A stretch of 40,028 nucleotides of DNA, taken from NCBI GenBank assembly GCA_050694055.1, contig JBOGWX010000073.1, positions 1 through 40,028 of the forward strand, read 5' to 3'. Under the pieces are notes generated by a model. That model saw nothing but the letters and a program-made list of their open reading frames with translations. It had not been told where the DNA came from and ran no database searches. How positions within the stretch are numbered: the first letter of the stretch is position 1; every line of letters begins with the position of its first letter. This DNA comes from WHSV01 sp050694055. Its GTDB lineage: Bacteria; Actinomycetota; CADDZG01; WHSQ01. The position numbers and the translations under genes were made by a program. Below, in pieces: positions 1 to 8,171 of this stretch.

Positions 1-952
<952 letters not shown>

Positions 953-1064
953 ATAGATGCTCGCGCTCGCTATGGAGTTTCCAAGGTTCTGTGAAGTCGA
1001 TCGAACTATTCGTGAACCGTTTGTTCAGCAGTCTCGCCGAGGCGATCCTGCCGTCCCCGGGGCG

Positions 1065-1092
1065 AAAAAAACCGCCGGTTGGAGGCCGGCGG
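1065..1092 (-). terminator. Intrinsic terminator upstream of 23S
   Basis: On the minus strand CCGCCGG pairs with CCGGCGG (7 bp, all G-C) around a 7-base loop and is followed at once by seven T (1071-1065). This is the best-formed intrinsic terminator in the window. It lies between the only good promoter seen and the 23S gene, so it either ends a short RNA, attenuates 23S transcription, or is bypassed by rRNA antitermination. Confidence 0.75.
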
Positions 1093-1192
1093 GGGCGCTG
1101 AGGCGGTGGCACGCGCGGTGCTACGCCGAAGCGGTGTACCCCTGGGAAGTTAGCTGCACGAAGAGTCCTCTCGTCTCCTGAACAACCCCGGC

Positions 1193-1222
1193 ATCCTATG
1201 AAACCCTCCCCGCCCCCGTCAA
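1193..1222 (-). promoter_or_regulatory. Putative sigma70-type promoter facing 23S
   Basis: On the minus strand TTGACG (1222-1217), an 18-base spacer and TAGGAT (1198-1193) form a good housekeeping promoter; TAGGAT is a common actinobacterial -10 box. The start would fall near 1186. It points towards the 23S gene with the terminator at 1065-1092 in between. I found no comparable promoter between that terminator and 23S. Confidence 0.5.
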
Positions 1223-1275
1223 ACGGCGCGGTCGGAGCTCCTGAGTGCCGAGCGCTGCACAGTCTACACGCCCCA

Positions 1276-1295
1276 GGGGCAGCCAGAGCCGCCCC
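1276..1295 (-). terminator. Hairpin after cupredoxin gene
   Basis: On the minus strand an 8-bp stem (GGGGCGGC with GCTGCCCC, one G-U pair) closes a 4-base loop shortly after the cupredoxin stop codon. No U-tract follows, so termination is possible but not certain. Confidence 0.35.
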
Positions 1296-1311
1296 CGACT
1301 GGATAGCGGGG

Positions 1312-1701
1312 TCAGAAGACGTGGATTTTTGCGACCATGCCCTTCCACTCGCCGCCGACCTTGGCCGAGTGGATGGTGCAGCGGAACCAGAACTTGCCCT
1401 TCTTCTTGAGGGTCTTCTTGACGGCGTTGCCGTTCTTGGGCTCCAGGACCTTCTTCTTGAGCGTCCAACGCTTGCCGATGTTGACGGATTTGACGTCGTG
1501 GTTTCTAGCCGTGGGGTTCTTCCACTTGACGACGACCTTGCCCCCCTGCATCTTGGCGTGCGTCGTCTTGGGACCCCACTTGTCGCCCGACTTCGCTTTG
1601 ACCACGTAAGTCGTGGCTGTGCTCGCCGGCGGTGCCGCCACCGTCAGCGACCCTGCGACCAGGGCCAGCACCAGCATCAGCTTCGACATGCTCGACAGCA
1701 T
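1312..1701 (-). CDS. Secreted cupredoxin-like copper protein
   Basis: Predicted 129-residue exported protein of the plastocyanin/cupredoxin fold, expected to bind one type 1 copper outside the membrane and carry electrons. Residues 1-29 form a signal peptide (hydrophobic MLVLALVAGSL core, then AAPPAS). Likely copper ligands are His68 (in RNHDV), Cys108 and His111 (in CTIH), and Met122. The Cys-to-Met distance is longer than in the usual C-x2-H-x(2-4)-M arrangement, so the Met assignment is tentative. The mature part is rich in lysine. GGGAGG stands 5 bases before the ATG and supports this start. It lies between the LVIVD gene and the 23S gene on the same strand. No redox partner is encoded beside it. 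Confidence 0.8.
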   Translation of the reverse strand: MLSSMSKLMLVLALVAGSLTVAAPPASTATTYVVKAKSGDKWGPKTTHAKMQGGKVVVKWKNPTARNHDVKSVNIGKRWTLKKKVLEPKNGNAVKKTLKKKGKFWFRCTIHSAKVGGEWKGMVAKIHVF

Positions 1702-1789
1702 CGAGACCTCCCCCTCAGCTCCATTGCTCTCCGTTTACAGCGCCGAATCATCGTATTCCGACTCGAAACTTAGGTGTCCCACAACGGGC

Positions 1790-1818
1790 GTGGGCCCCGG
1801 AAGGATCCCGGGGCCCAC
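1790..1818 (-). terminator. Strong GC hairpin after LVIVD gene
   Basis: A perfect 11-bp stem (GTGGGCCCCGG with its complement) closes a 7-base loop about 20 bases past the LVIVD-protein stop codon and before the cupredoxin gene. There is no U-tract on either strand. Its place suggests a terminator of the type often seen in high-GC genomes, separating the two genes. Confidence 0.5.
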
Positions 1819-1838
1819 TCCTTGTCCTCGTCCGGCGC

Positions 1839-3788
1839 TTAAGGCGTGAACTGCCTGCCGGTGTACTTCAGGACGTAGAGCCCGAAGTCACGGTCGCTCA
1901 TCAGAACCGGGAGCGGCCTCTTGCCCTTGTTCTTGATCGGGAACGTGCCCCAGAAGTTGTTGCCTCGTCCGGCGATGAAGTGGCCCACCTCTCGGACCCT
2001 GTTCTGGCCGAACTTCACGACGCGCGCCCCGGCGTGGTAGTAGCTGATGTAGCCGAGGTAGTTGCCGCGTGGGTCGGTCTTGACCTCGTGCACCGTGAGG
2101 TCGCCGAAGCCCTTGGCGTAGCGAGGGTCGAGCGACTCGGAAACGGCGTACTCGCCCTTGTGCTCGAGCGTCTCGCCGTCGAACAGCTGCACGTAGCCCC
2201 AGCCGTCGAACTCACCCGACACGTCGACGCTTTCACCCGGCGTCCCGATAGGCGGCAAGGCCGTGCCGTCGTCCTGCGCCGGGTCCTGACAGACAGCTTC
2301 GTCGTAGGGCGTGTTCAGCAGTTTGAAGCCCGTGTCGCGCCCAACGAAGAGGAACGGAATCCCACCCTCTACTGAGGTGCCGATGACGGCGCTGCAACTG
2401 CCGCCCGCGGCGGCGTTCGAGTTGAAGACGATGATCCCGGCGTAGCCGGCGTTCTCGACGTTGGTCGTCTTCTCGGTGAACGTGCAGGCGCCGCGCGTTA
2501 CCAGCGCGATCTCGTCCGCCGATCCCGGCGCCGGCACCGCGGGATCGGCGTTACAAGCGCGTCCCGCCCAGCGAGTCGGCCCGGTCAGCGAGTTCTGGTC
2601 GTCGACGGGAGGCGTGCCGCTTCCGTTGGCCGTGTCGAAGGTGTCGCCGGCGTTGGGACCGGAGGTGATCTCTCCCACCAGGCGGAAGGGGTTGAAGTCC
2701 TCGTCGGTGCCGAGGACCAACTGGTTGTCCTTACTCCACCAGGACTGGTGCGCGTTGCCCTCCGGAGGGCTGAAGCCCGTGAGCGGGTCGGGGTCGGGAT
2801 AGTCGTAGTCCTCGACCACCACGGGATTGGCAGGGTCTTCGACGTTGAGCAGCACCCAGCCGATATCCCAGTAGGACACCATCATGTGCATGACGCCGTC
2901 GATCCGCTTGACCTGCATGTCGTGGATGAAGATCGCGCCGCCGTTGGCGACCTGGTCGCTGATCACCAGGGGGTCGACCCAATCGTTCAGGCCCGTCTCC
3001 GCGATCAGGACCGGGTTGGCCGGATCGCTGATGTTGAAGATGTCGACGTCGGGGAACTCCTCGTTGTCGACCTGAACGGCGTAGGCGTTCCCGTCGTCTT
3101 TCCACCCCATGACGCTGTGCACCGAGTGCGGCGTGACACATCCGGGCCGGCAGTCGGTACCCCCCGGTCCGCCGCTCGTCCAGTCACCGAAGTTCTGCAC
3201 CAGCTTCACCGGGTTCGCCGGATCGGTCACATCGACGATCGTCATGCCGCCCACGTTCGCGTCGATGCTCGAGTCGCAGGGCTCGCTCGAGAGCAGCAGC
3301 AGGTCCCGCCCCTGGTAACGGATGACGTGCACGCCCTCGCCAGACCAGTCGTTGCCGTTGGCCGGGATGGAGGTGACCAGCTTGGGCTTCTTCAGGTTCT
3401 TGAGATTCACGACGTGAACCTCGGAGTCGTTGGTCCCGCCGGGACCCTCGGTACAGGCTGCAACCCACTCACCGAGATAGGCATAGCCGCGGTGATAGGT
3501 GACGTCGCTGATGACCCCGTCGGTGTCGGTGAGCTTGAGCTTGCCGATCGCCTTCATGTTCTTACGCGATTTCGGAAGCCCCGGCACCGGCGGACTCAAC
3601 TCCTCGCGCTGAGCCTGCGCGATCGCGCGCTCGTAGGGCGAGTCGATGACTCCGTCGGTCATGCTCCTCTTCGAGTGATCCTTGGCGTCTTCAAGGGCTG
3701 TCTGCTGCCCGGAGTCCGCCACGGCCCCCGATCCAAACAGTGATACGGCCAGCGCAGTGGCGGCGAGCGCCACTAGGATTCTCTTCAA
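1839..3788 (-). CDS. Secreted LVIVD-repeat beta-propeller protein with PA domain
   Basis: Predicted exported protein of about 649 residues. A signal peptide (KRILVALAATALAVSLFG...) comes first. LVIVD-type repeats follow, seen as VDVTDPANPV, FNISDPANPV and LNVEDPANPV at about residues 185-325. A protease-associated (PA) domain is inserted at about 400-495 (IALVTRGACTFTEK ... AGIIVFNSNAAAGG ... GGIPFLFVG), and further propeller sequence ends in DRDFGLYVLKY. LVIVD proteins are surface beta-propellers of unknown function; PA domains usually bind peptides or cover an active site. Paired cysteines suggest disulfides. I chose the TTG at 3788 because AGGGGGA stands just upstream and the signal peptide begins there; a GTG at 3818 is possible but lacks a ribosome site. 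No catalytic residues were recognised. Confidence 0.8.
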   Translation of the reverse strand: MKRILVALAATALAVSLFGSGAVADSGQQTALEDAKDHSKRSMTDGVIDSPYERAIAQAQREELSPPVPGLPKSRKNMKAIGKLKLTDTDGVISDVTYHRGYAYLGEWVAACTEGPGGTNDSEVHVVNLKNLKKPKLVTSIPANGNDWSGEGVHVIRYQGRDLLLLSSEPCDSSIDANVGGMTIVDVTDPANPVKLVQNFGDWTSGGPGGTDCRPGCVTPHSVHSVMGWKDDGNAYAVQVDNEEFPDVDIFNISDPANPVLIAETGLNDWVDPLVISDQVANGGAIFIHDMQVKRIDGVMHMMVSYWDIGWVLLNVEDPANPVVVEDYDYPDPDPLTGFSPPEGNAHQSWWSKDNQLVLGTDEDFNPFRLVGEITSGPNAGDTFDTANGSGTPPVDDQNSLTGPTRWAGRACNADPAVPAPGSADEIALVTRGACTFTEKTTNVENAGYAGIIVFNSNAAAGGSCSAVIGTSVEGGIPFLFVGRDTGFKLLNTPYDEAVCQDPAQDDGTALPPIGTPGESVDVSGEFDGWGYVQLFDGETLEHKGEYAVSESLDPRYAKGFGDLTVHEVKTDPRGNYLGYISYYHAGARVVKFGQNRVREVGHFIAGRGNNFWGTFPIKNKGKRPLPVLMSDRDFGLYVLKYTGRQFTP

Positions 3789-3826
3789 GCTTCCCCCTGA
3801 TCGATCGCGTCCCTCCACACCGAGGG

Positions 3827-3840
3827 ACTACACCAATAGT
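3827..3840 (-). promoter_or_regulatory. ACTATTGGNNTAGT site, proximal copy
   Basis: On the minus strand the motif reads ACTATTGGTGTAGT and sits inside a perfect inverted repeat GGACTA-6-TAGTCC (3825-3842). It overlaps the predicted transcription start of the LVIVD gene. A second copy of the same motif is at 3915-3928. This looks like a repressor or activator site; the protein that binds is unknown. Confidence 0.4.
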
Positions 3841-3848
3841 CCACCGGG

Positions 3849-3877
3849 AATGTAGTCACCACTTAACGTTCAGTCAA
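3849..3877 (-). promoter_or_regulatory. Sigma70-type promoter of LVIVD gene
   Basis: On the minus strand TTGACT (3877-3872), a 17-base spacer and TACATT (3854-3849) match housekeeping promoter boxes well. The start would be near 3842, giving a leader of about 55 bases before the TTG start codon. It is flanked on both sides by ACTATTGGNNTAGT sites. Confidence 0.6.
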
Positions 3878-3914
3878 TCTGTACGAGCGAACAATCCTCT
3901 GACATTCACTGTCT

Positions 3915-3928
3915 ACTATTGGAATAGT
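3915..3928 (+). promoter_or_regulatory. ACTATTGGNNTAGT site, distal copy
   Basis: The plus strand reads ACTATTGGAATAGT within a larger inverted repeat (3911-3932, 10-bp arms with one mismatch, 2-base centre). It lies about 40 bases upstream of the -35 box of the LVIVD gene promoter and in the opposite orientation to the proximal copy. Its placement fits an operator or activator site. Confidence 0.4.
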
Positions 3929-3932
3929 GGAC

Positions 3933-3954
3933 AAAAACGGCGGATTTTTCCGTT
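3933..3954 (-). terminator. Putative terminator of arg operon
   Basis: On the minus strand AACGG pairs with CCGTT around a 9-base loop and is followed by a run of five T (3937-3933). The hairpin overlaps the argH stop codon. The stem is short, so this is a modest candidate, but it sits exactly where the operon should end. Confidence 0.45.
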
Positions 3955-5347
3955 ATGGGCGCTCGTTTCTCACCAGGTTGTACGCGCGCAAATCGTGAAG
4001 CTGCTCGAGCAGCCGCTCGGCGGCGGGTCCTCCGTGCGAGGAGCGGGCCGCAACCGACGCGCCCGGAGCCAGTTTCGCAAGGTCATCCGGCCGCAGGAGG
4101 TCGTGGTGGTCACCGAGGAGCTTCTCGGTGACCACGCCGCCCGAGCTCTCGACCTTGGCCACCAGGCGACCGGCGACTTCGTGCGCCGAGCGGAATGCGA
4201 CGCCCCGGGAGACGAGCAACTCCGCGACGTCGGTGGCCCACGAGCTCCCGAGCTCCGCGGCGTCACCAAGCTTGTCCTCGTCGAGGCTCAGACCCGACAC
4301 CATCGCGGTCGTGCCCCGCACGCATCCGCGGGCACGCTCCACGGCCCGGAAGACCAACGACTTGTCCTCCTGGAGGTCGCGCGCGTAGGCCAGCGGCAGT
4401 CCCTTTATCAGGATGAGCAGAGAGCTCAGCTCTCCCACCGGGGCGGCCGCGCGACCGCGCACGAGCTCGGCCATGTCCGGGTTGCGCTTCTGCGGCATCA
4501 TCGACGAGCCCGTCGACCACGCCTCCGGAAGGCGGGCAAAGCCCCACAGCGGCGACGTCCACATGACGATCTCCTCTGCCAAGCGGCTGAGGTGCACGCC
4601 GAGCATCGCGGTCGCGTACACGAGATCGCACGCGAAGTCCCGGTCCGAGACCGCGTCCATCGCGTTGTCGAACACTTTGTCGCAACCCAGTGCGCGCGCG
4701 CCGATGGTCGCGTCCAGCGGCAGCGTCGTGCCCGCCAGCGCCCCGGCCCCCAGCACCCCGACGTCGGCGGCCGCGCGCGCGGCTTCGAGCCGCACTCGGT
4801 CGCGCGCCAGGGCGAAGCCGTGCGCCAGCAGATGGAAGCCGACGGTCACCGGCTGAGCCGGCTGTAGATGGGTGAGTCCCGGCATCACCGTGCCCGCGTG
4901 TTCCTCGGCGCGCGCGGCGATCACGTCGACGAGCCGGGACACCTCGTCGAGCAGCTCACCGGCCGCATCCCGGCACCACAGGCGGAGATCCTGGGCCACG
5001 AGGTCGTTGCGGCTGCGGCCCGCGTGGATGCGCGCGCCCACCTCACCGAGCCGCTCGGTCAGCTCGCGCTCGATCAGCGAGTGCACGTCCTCGTCGGAGG
5101 GGACGGGGGCCAGCCCGCCGGCGCGCCACTCCTCCACCAGGGCGTCGAGCGCGTCGTCGATCCGAACGAGCGCGTCCGGCTCGAGCAGGCCGGCCGCAAC
5201 CAGCACCCGCGCGTGGGCCTTGGTGGCACGCGCGTCACACTCGAGCAGCGCCAGATCGACCCCGATGGACGCGGTCAGGCGCAGCATCTCGTCACTCGGT
5301 CCCCCGGCGAAGCGCCCGCCCCACAGCATCGCGTTGTCCTCGGCCAT
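3953..5347 (-). CDS. argH: Argininosuccinate lyase
   Basis: Cytoplasmic enzyme of 464 residues that splits argininosuccinate into arginine and fumarate, the last step of arginine synthesis. It has the fumarase/aspartase family signature GSSMMPQKRNPD with the flexible catalytic loop serine, plus HAGRSRNDL and the TGLTHLQPAQP-type block (here PGLTHLQPAQP). The N-terminus MLWGGRFAGG is typical. I start at the ATG at 5347, two bases after the argG stop codon; the open frame continues upstream inside argG but that part is a shadow. It is the last gene of the arg operon and a weak terminator overlaps its stop. Confidence 0.97.
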   Translation of the reverse strand: MAEDNAMLWGGRFAGGPSDEMLRLTASIGVDLALLECDARATKAHARVLVAAGLLEPDALVRIDDALDALVEEWRAGGLAPVPSDEDVHSLIERELTERLGEVGARIHAGRSRNDLVAQDLRLWCRDAAGELLDEVSRLVDVIAARAEEHAGTVMPGLTHLQPAQPVTVGFHLLAHGFALARDRVRLEAARAAADVGVLGAGALAGTTLPLDATIGARALGCDKVFDNAMDAVSDRDFACDLVYATAMLGVHLSRLAEEIVMWTSPLWGFARLPEAWSTGSSMMPQKRNPDMAELVRGRAAAPVGELSSLLILIKGLPLAYARDLQEDKSLVFRAVERARGCVRGTTAMVSGLSLDEDKLGDAAELGSSWATDVAELLVSRGVAFRSAHEVAGRLVAKVESSGGVVTEKLLGDHHDLLRPDDLAKLAPGASVAARSSHGGPAAERLLEQLHDLRAYNLVRNERP

Positions 5348-5349
5348 GA

Positions 5350-6546
5350 TCAGGCGCCGTGCACGCGCGCCCACTGCTTGGCGGGCAACCCCCAGAGGCG
5401 CACGAAGCCGGCCGCGTCCGAGTGATCGAAGGCGTCCCCAGTGTCGTAGGTCGCGAGGCCGTGGTCGTACAAAGAGGCTCTGCTGCGGCGCGCCACGGGC
5501 AGGCACCCCCCGGGAGTGAAGCGCAGGCGCACTTCGCCCGTCACGGCTTCGGTCGTGGTGGCGGCGAAGGCCTCGACGGCCTCCCTCAGAGGCGTGAACC
5601 ACAGTCCCTGGTAGACGAGGTCCGCCCACAGCGCGTCCATCCGGCGCTTCTCGCGCGCGAGGTGCCGATCCAGGGTGAGCGTCTCGAGGTCCCTGTGCGC
5701 CGCGATCAGAGCCAGGGCGGCGGGCGCCTCGTAGATCTCACGCGACTTGATGCCGACGAGGCGATCCTCGATCAGATCGATGCGACCGAACCCGTAGTCT
5801 CCGGCCAGCTTGGTGAGCGAGTCGATGACGTTGTAAGGGCTCAGGTGCTCGCCGTCGAGCGCGACCGGTGACCCCGCTTCGAAGGTGATCTCGACGTCGC
5901 GCGGCTTCGAGGGCGCAACGCCCGGCGAGGTCGTGAGCTCGAACACCTCTTCCGGCGGCGGTACCCAGGGATCCTCGAGCACGCCGCATTCGATGCTTCG
6001 CCCCCACAGGTTCTCGTCTATGGAATAGGGAGAGGATTTCGTCGTCGCGATCGGGAGAGCGCGCGCTTCGGCGTAAGCGATGGTCTCGTTGCGCGTCATC
6101 CCCCAGTCGCGCACGGGCGCAAGCACCTCGATGTCCGGGGCGAGAGCGCCCAGGCTCACCTCGAAGCGAACCTGGTCGTTGCCCTTCCCCGTGCAACCGT
6201 GCGCCACGGCGCCCGCACCGGTCGCGCGCGCCACGTCCACGAGCACCTTCGAGATGAGGGGCCGGGAGAGCGCAGAGACGAGCGGATAGCGGTCCTGGTA
6301 CAGCGCATTCATGGTCAGCGCGGGAAGCACGTAATCCTCGACGTAGTCCTTTTTCGCATCGACGAGGCGCGCCTCGACGGCCCCCAACTGCGGCGCGCGA
6401 TCGACGGCGGACTGCAGGTCTCCGGGCTGACCGACGTCCACCGCGACCGCGACGACGTCGTAGCCCTGCTCCCTCAGATACGCAACTGCCACAGACGTAT
6501 CGAGCCCCCCCGAATACGCGAGCACCACTTTTCCCTTCGACGTCAT
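5350..6546 (-). CDS. argG: Argininosuccinate synthase
   Basis: Joins citrulline and aspartate using ATP to give argininosuccinate. The 398-residue length is normal. The N-terminal ATP-binding P-loop AYSGGLDTS (residues 10-18) is present, as are GCTGKGNDQVRFE and SPYSIDENLWGRS, all typical of the family. A strong GGAGGTGA ribosome site overlaps the argR stop codon 9 bases before the ATG, indicating coupled expression. It lies between argR and argH in the actinobacterial order. Confidence 0.98.
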   Translation of the reverse strand: MTSKGKVVLAYSGGLDTSVAVAYLREQGYDVVAVAVDVGQPGDLQSAVDRAPQLGAVEARLVDAKKDYVEDYVLPALTMNALYQDRYPLVSALSRPLISKVLVDVARATGAGAVAHGCTGKGNDQVRFEVSLGALAPDIEVLAPVRDWGMTRNETIAYAEARALPIATTKSSPYSIDENLWGRSIECGVLEDPWVPPPEEVFELTTSPGVAPSKPRDVEITFEAGSPVALDGEHLSPYNVIDSLTKLAGDYGFGRIDLIEDRLVGIKSREIYEAPAALALIAAHRDLETLTLDRHLAREKRRMDALWADLVYQGLWFTPLREAVEAFAATTTEAVTGEVRLRFTPGGCLPVARRSRASLYDHGLATYDTGDAFDHSDAAGFVRLWGLPAKQWARVHGA

Positions 6547-6550
6547 CGCT

Positions 6551-7021
6551 CTAGGTCACCTCCGCGGTCGCTTGTTCGGTCCACGCCGCCGCAAGGCGAG
6601 ACGCGGCTTCTTCGTTGGGCGTGGCTACGAAGATCGTGTCGTCGCCGGCCACGGTCCCCACCACGTCTTCGTTCGGCGCCAGGTCTATGGCGCGACCTAC
6701 GGCCGCCGCGTGACCGGGGGCCGTCATTACCACGACGAGGTTGGCGGCCGTGCGCACGGTCAACGCAAACTCCTCGAGGGTACGCAGGAGGTTGCGCGCC
6801 ATGAGGTCGCCGGCACCTCTCGGCATCTCGTCGGGCAGCCGGTAGACGAAACCGCGCTCGGCCCGAAGCTTGAGGGCTCCGAGCTCCTGCAGGTCGCGCG
6901 AGATGGTCGCCTGCGTGACCTCGTGTCCCGCGGCGCGCAGCTCGTCGACGATGTCCTTCTGGCTCGAAGCTCGTCCTTCGCGCAGGAGCCTGGTCAGGTC
7001 ACGTCGTCGCGTGGACCGCAT
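6551..7021 (-). CDS. argR: Arginine repressor ArgR
   Basis: DNA-binding regulator of 156 residues that senses arginine and controls arg genes. The N-terminal winged-helix has the typical SQKDIVDELRAAGHEVTQATISRDLQELG. The C-terminal hexamer/arginine-binding part includes APGHAAAVGRAID and GTVAGDDTIFV with the arginine-contacting GDD-type turn. An AGGAGGTGA ribosome site, complementary to the 16S tail, lies inside the end of argD, and the gene overlaps argD by 23 bases. Being inside the operon, it probably represses its own transcription through the site in front of argC. Confidence 0.96.
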   Translation of the reverse strand: MRSTRRRDLTRLLREGRASSQKDIVDELRAAGHEVTQATISRDLQELGALKLRAERGFVYRLPDEMPRGAGDLMARNLLRTLEEFALTVRTAANLVVVMTAPGHAAAVGRAIDLAPNEDVVGTVAGDDTIFVATPNEEAASRLAAAWTEQATAEVT

Positions 7022-8171
7022 CGGTCACCTCCTGAAGTATGTGTAGTCCGCGCTCCAGCTCGTCGTCGGTGATGACCAGCGGAGGAGCGAAACGGAGGGT
7101 GTTGGCCGCGGTGGCGTTGAGGATCAGCCCCGCCCCCAGCGCGCGCCGCACGATCTCGTTCGCGATCTCGCTCGAGAACTCCACGGCCAGCAGGAGGCCT
7201 CTGCCTCGAACCTCGGCCCCGGGAAACACCTCGCCCAACGCGGACTCGAGTCGTCCGCCCGCCCGCGCGGCTCGCTCCACGAGTCCCTCCGACTCGATCA
7301 CGTCGAGCGTCGCCAGCGCCGCCGCGCTCTGTACCGGCCCGCCGCCGAAGGTGCTCGCGTGATCGCCCGGGACGAAGCTCGCCGCGACCTCGGGGCGAGC
7401 CAGGCAGGCGCCCATCGGCAGGCCGCCGGCGAGCGCCTTGGCCAGGCAGATCACATCGGGCGTCACTCCGTCGTGCTGGAAGCCGAACCAGGCGCCGGTT
7501 CGGCCGAGGCCGGTCTGCACCTCGTCCACGACGAGCAGCGCTCCGACCTCGTCGCACAACGAGCGCGCCTTCGCCAGGTAGCCGGACGGTGGAACCACCA
7601 CTCCGGCTTCGCCCTGGATGGGTTCGAGCAGCACGGCCGCGACGTCGTGGTCCACTGCGCGGGCGAGCGCGTCGGCGTCTCCGAAGGCGACGTGCGAGAA
7701 GCCTTCGACGAGCGGAACGAAGGGCGCTTGCTTCGACGGCTGGCCGGTGGCGCTGAGAGCCCCGAAAGTTCGCCCGTGGAAGCCGCCCTCTGCGCAGACG
7801 ATGCGTGTGGCCGCACGTCCCTCGACGCGCGCGTGCTTGCGCGCCAGCTTGAGCGCGGCTTCGATCGCCTCGGCCCCCGAGTTGCAAAAGAACGAGTGCA
7901 TGCCATTCGTCAGCCCGGCGAGGCGTCGTGCCAGTTGTTGCTGAGGAGCGGTCTCGAACAGGTTGGAAACGTGGACGAGCTCCCGGACCTGGGCGGCGAC
8001 CGCCTCGGCCACACGCGGGTGCGCATGCCCGACGCTCGCCACCGCGATCCCCGCGAGGAAGTCGATGTACTCGCGACCCTCGGAATCAACGAGCCGTGCC
8101 CCCCGACCGGAAACGAAACGCACGGGCGATCGCTGGTAGGTGTTCATCAACTCGCTGCCGGTTGCAGTCAT
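6999..8171 (-). CDS. argD: Acetylornithine aminotransferase
   Basis: PLP-dependent class III aminotransferase, 390 residues, converting N-acetylglutamate semialdehyde to N-acetylornithine. Motifs include FFCNSGAEAIEAALKLAR, the PLP-contacting VVDEVQTGLGRTG and the Schiff-base lysine Lys245 in CLAKALAGG. The start overlaps the argB stop by 4 bases (ATGA), indicating translational coupling. In most actinobacterial clusters argF follows here; in this window argR follows directly. Confidence 0.96.
   Translation of the reverse strand: MTATGSELMNTYQRSPVRFVSGRGARLVDSEGREYIDFLAGIAVASVGHAHPRVAEAVAAQVRELVHVSNLFETAPQQQLARRLAGLTNGMHSFFCNSGAEAIEAALKLARKHARVEGRAATRIVCAEGGFHGRTFGALSATGQPSKQAPFVPLVEGFSHVAFGDADALARAVDHDVAAVLLEPIQGEAGVVVPPSGYLAKARSLCDEVGALLVVDEVQTGLGRTGAWFGFQHDGVTPDVICLAKALAGGLPMGACLARPEVAASFVPGDHASTFGGGPVQSAAALATLDVIESEGLVERAARAGGRLESALGEVFPGAEVRGRGLLLAVEFSSEIANEIVRRALGAGLILNATAANTLRFAPPLVITDDELERGLHILQEVTDAVHATT

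Larger units (their letters stand above)
953..1311 (-). other. Leader/spacer between cupredoxin gene and 23S rRNA
   Basis: This 359-base stretch has no convincing protein gene. Read on the minus strand it holds, in order, a GC-rich hairpin after the cupredoxin stop (1276-1295), a sigma70-like promoter (1193-1222), about 100 bases of GC-rich sequence of unknown role, an intrinsic terminator with seven U (1065-1092), and about 110 bases leading into 23S. The last part contains TTGGAAACTCC and GCGCGAGCATC, which resemble the boxA-like and pre-23S blocks found at the end of actinobacterial 16S-23S spacers. It therefore looks like the 3' half of a normal rRNA spacer attached to an unrelated upstream region. 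Confidence 0.6.

Noticed and set aside
1100..1190. A tRNA or 5S rRNA gene in the 23S leader
   Set aside because: No cloverleaf, T-arm sequence or 5S consensus could be found on either strand.
2748..3743. 331-residue plus-strand open frame
   Set aside because: Antisense to the LVIVD-repeat gene; Val/Asp/His-rich shadow without domain features.
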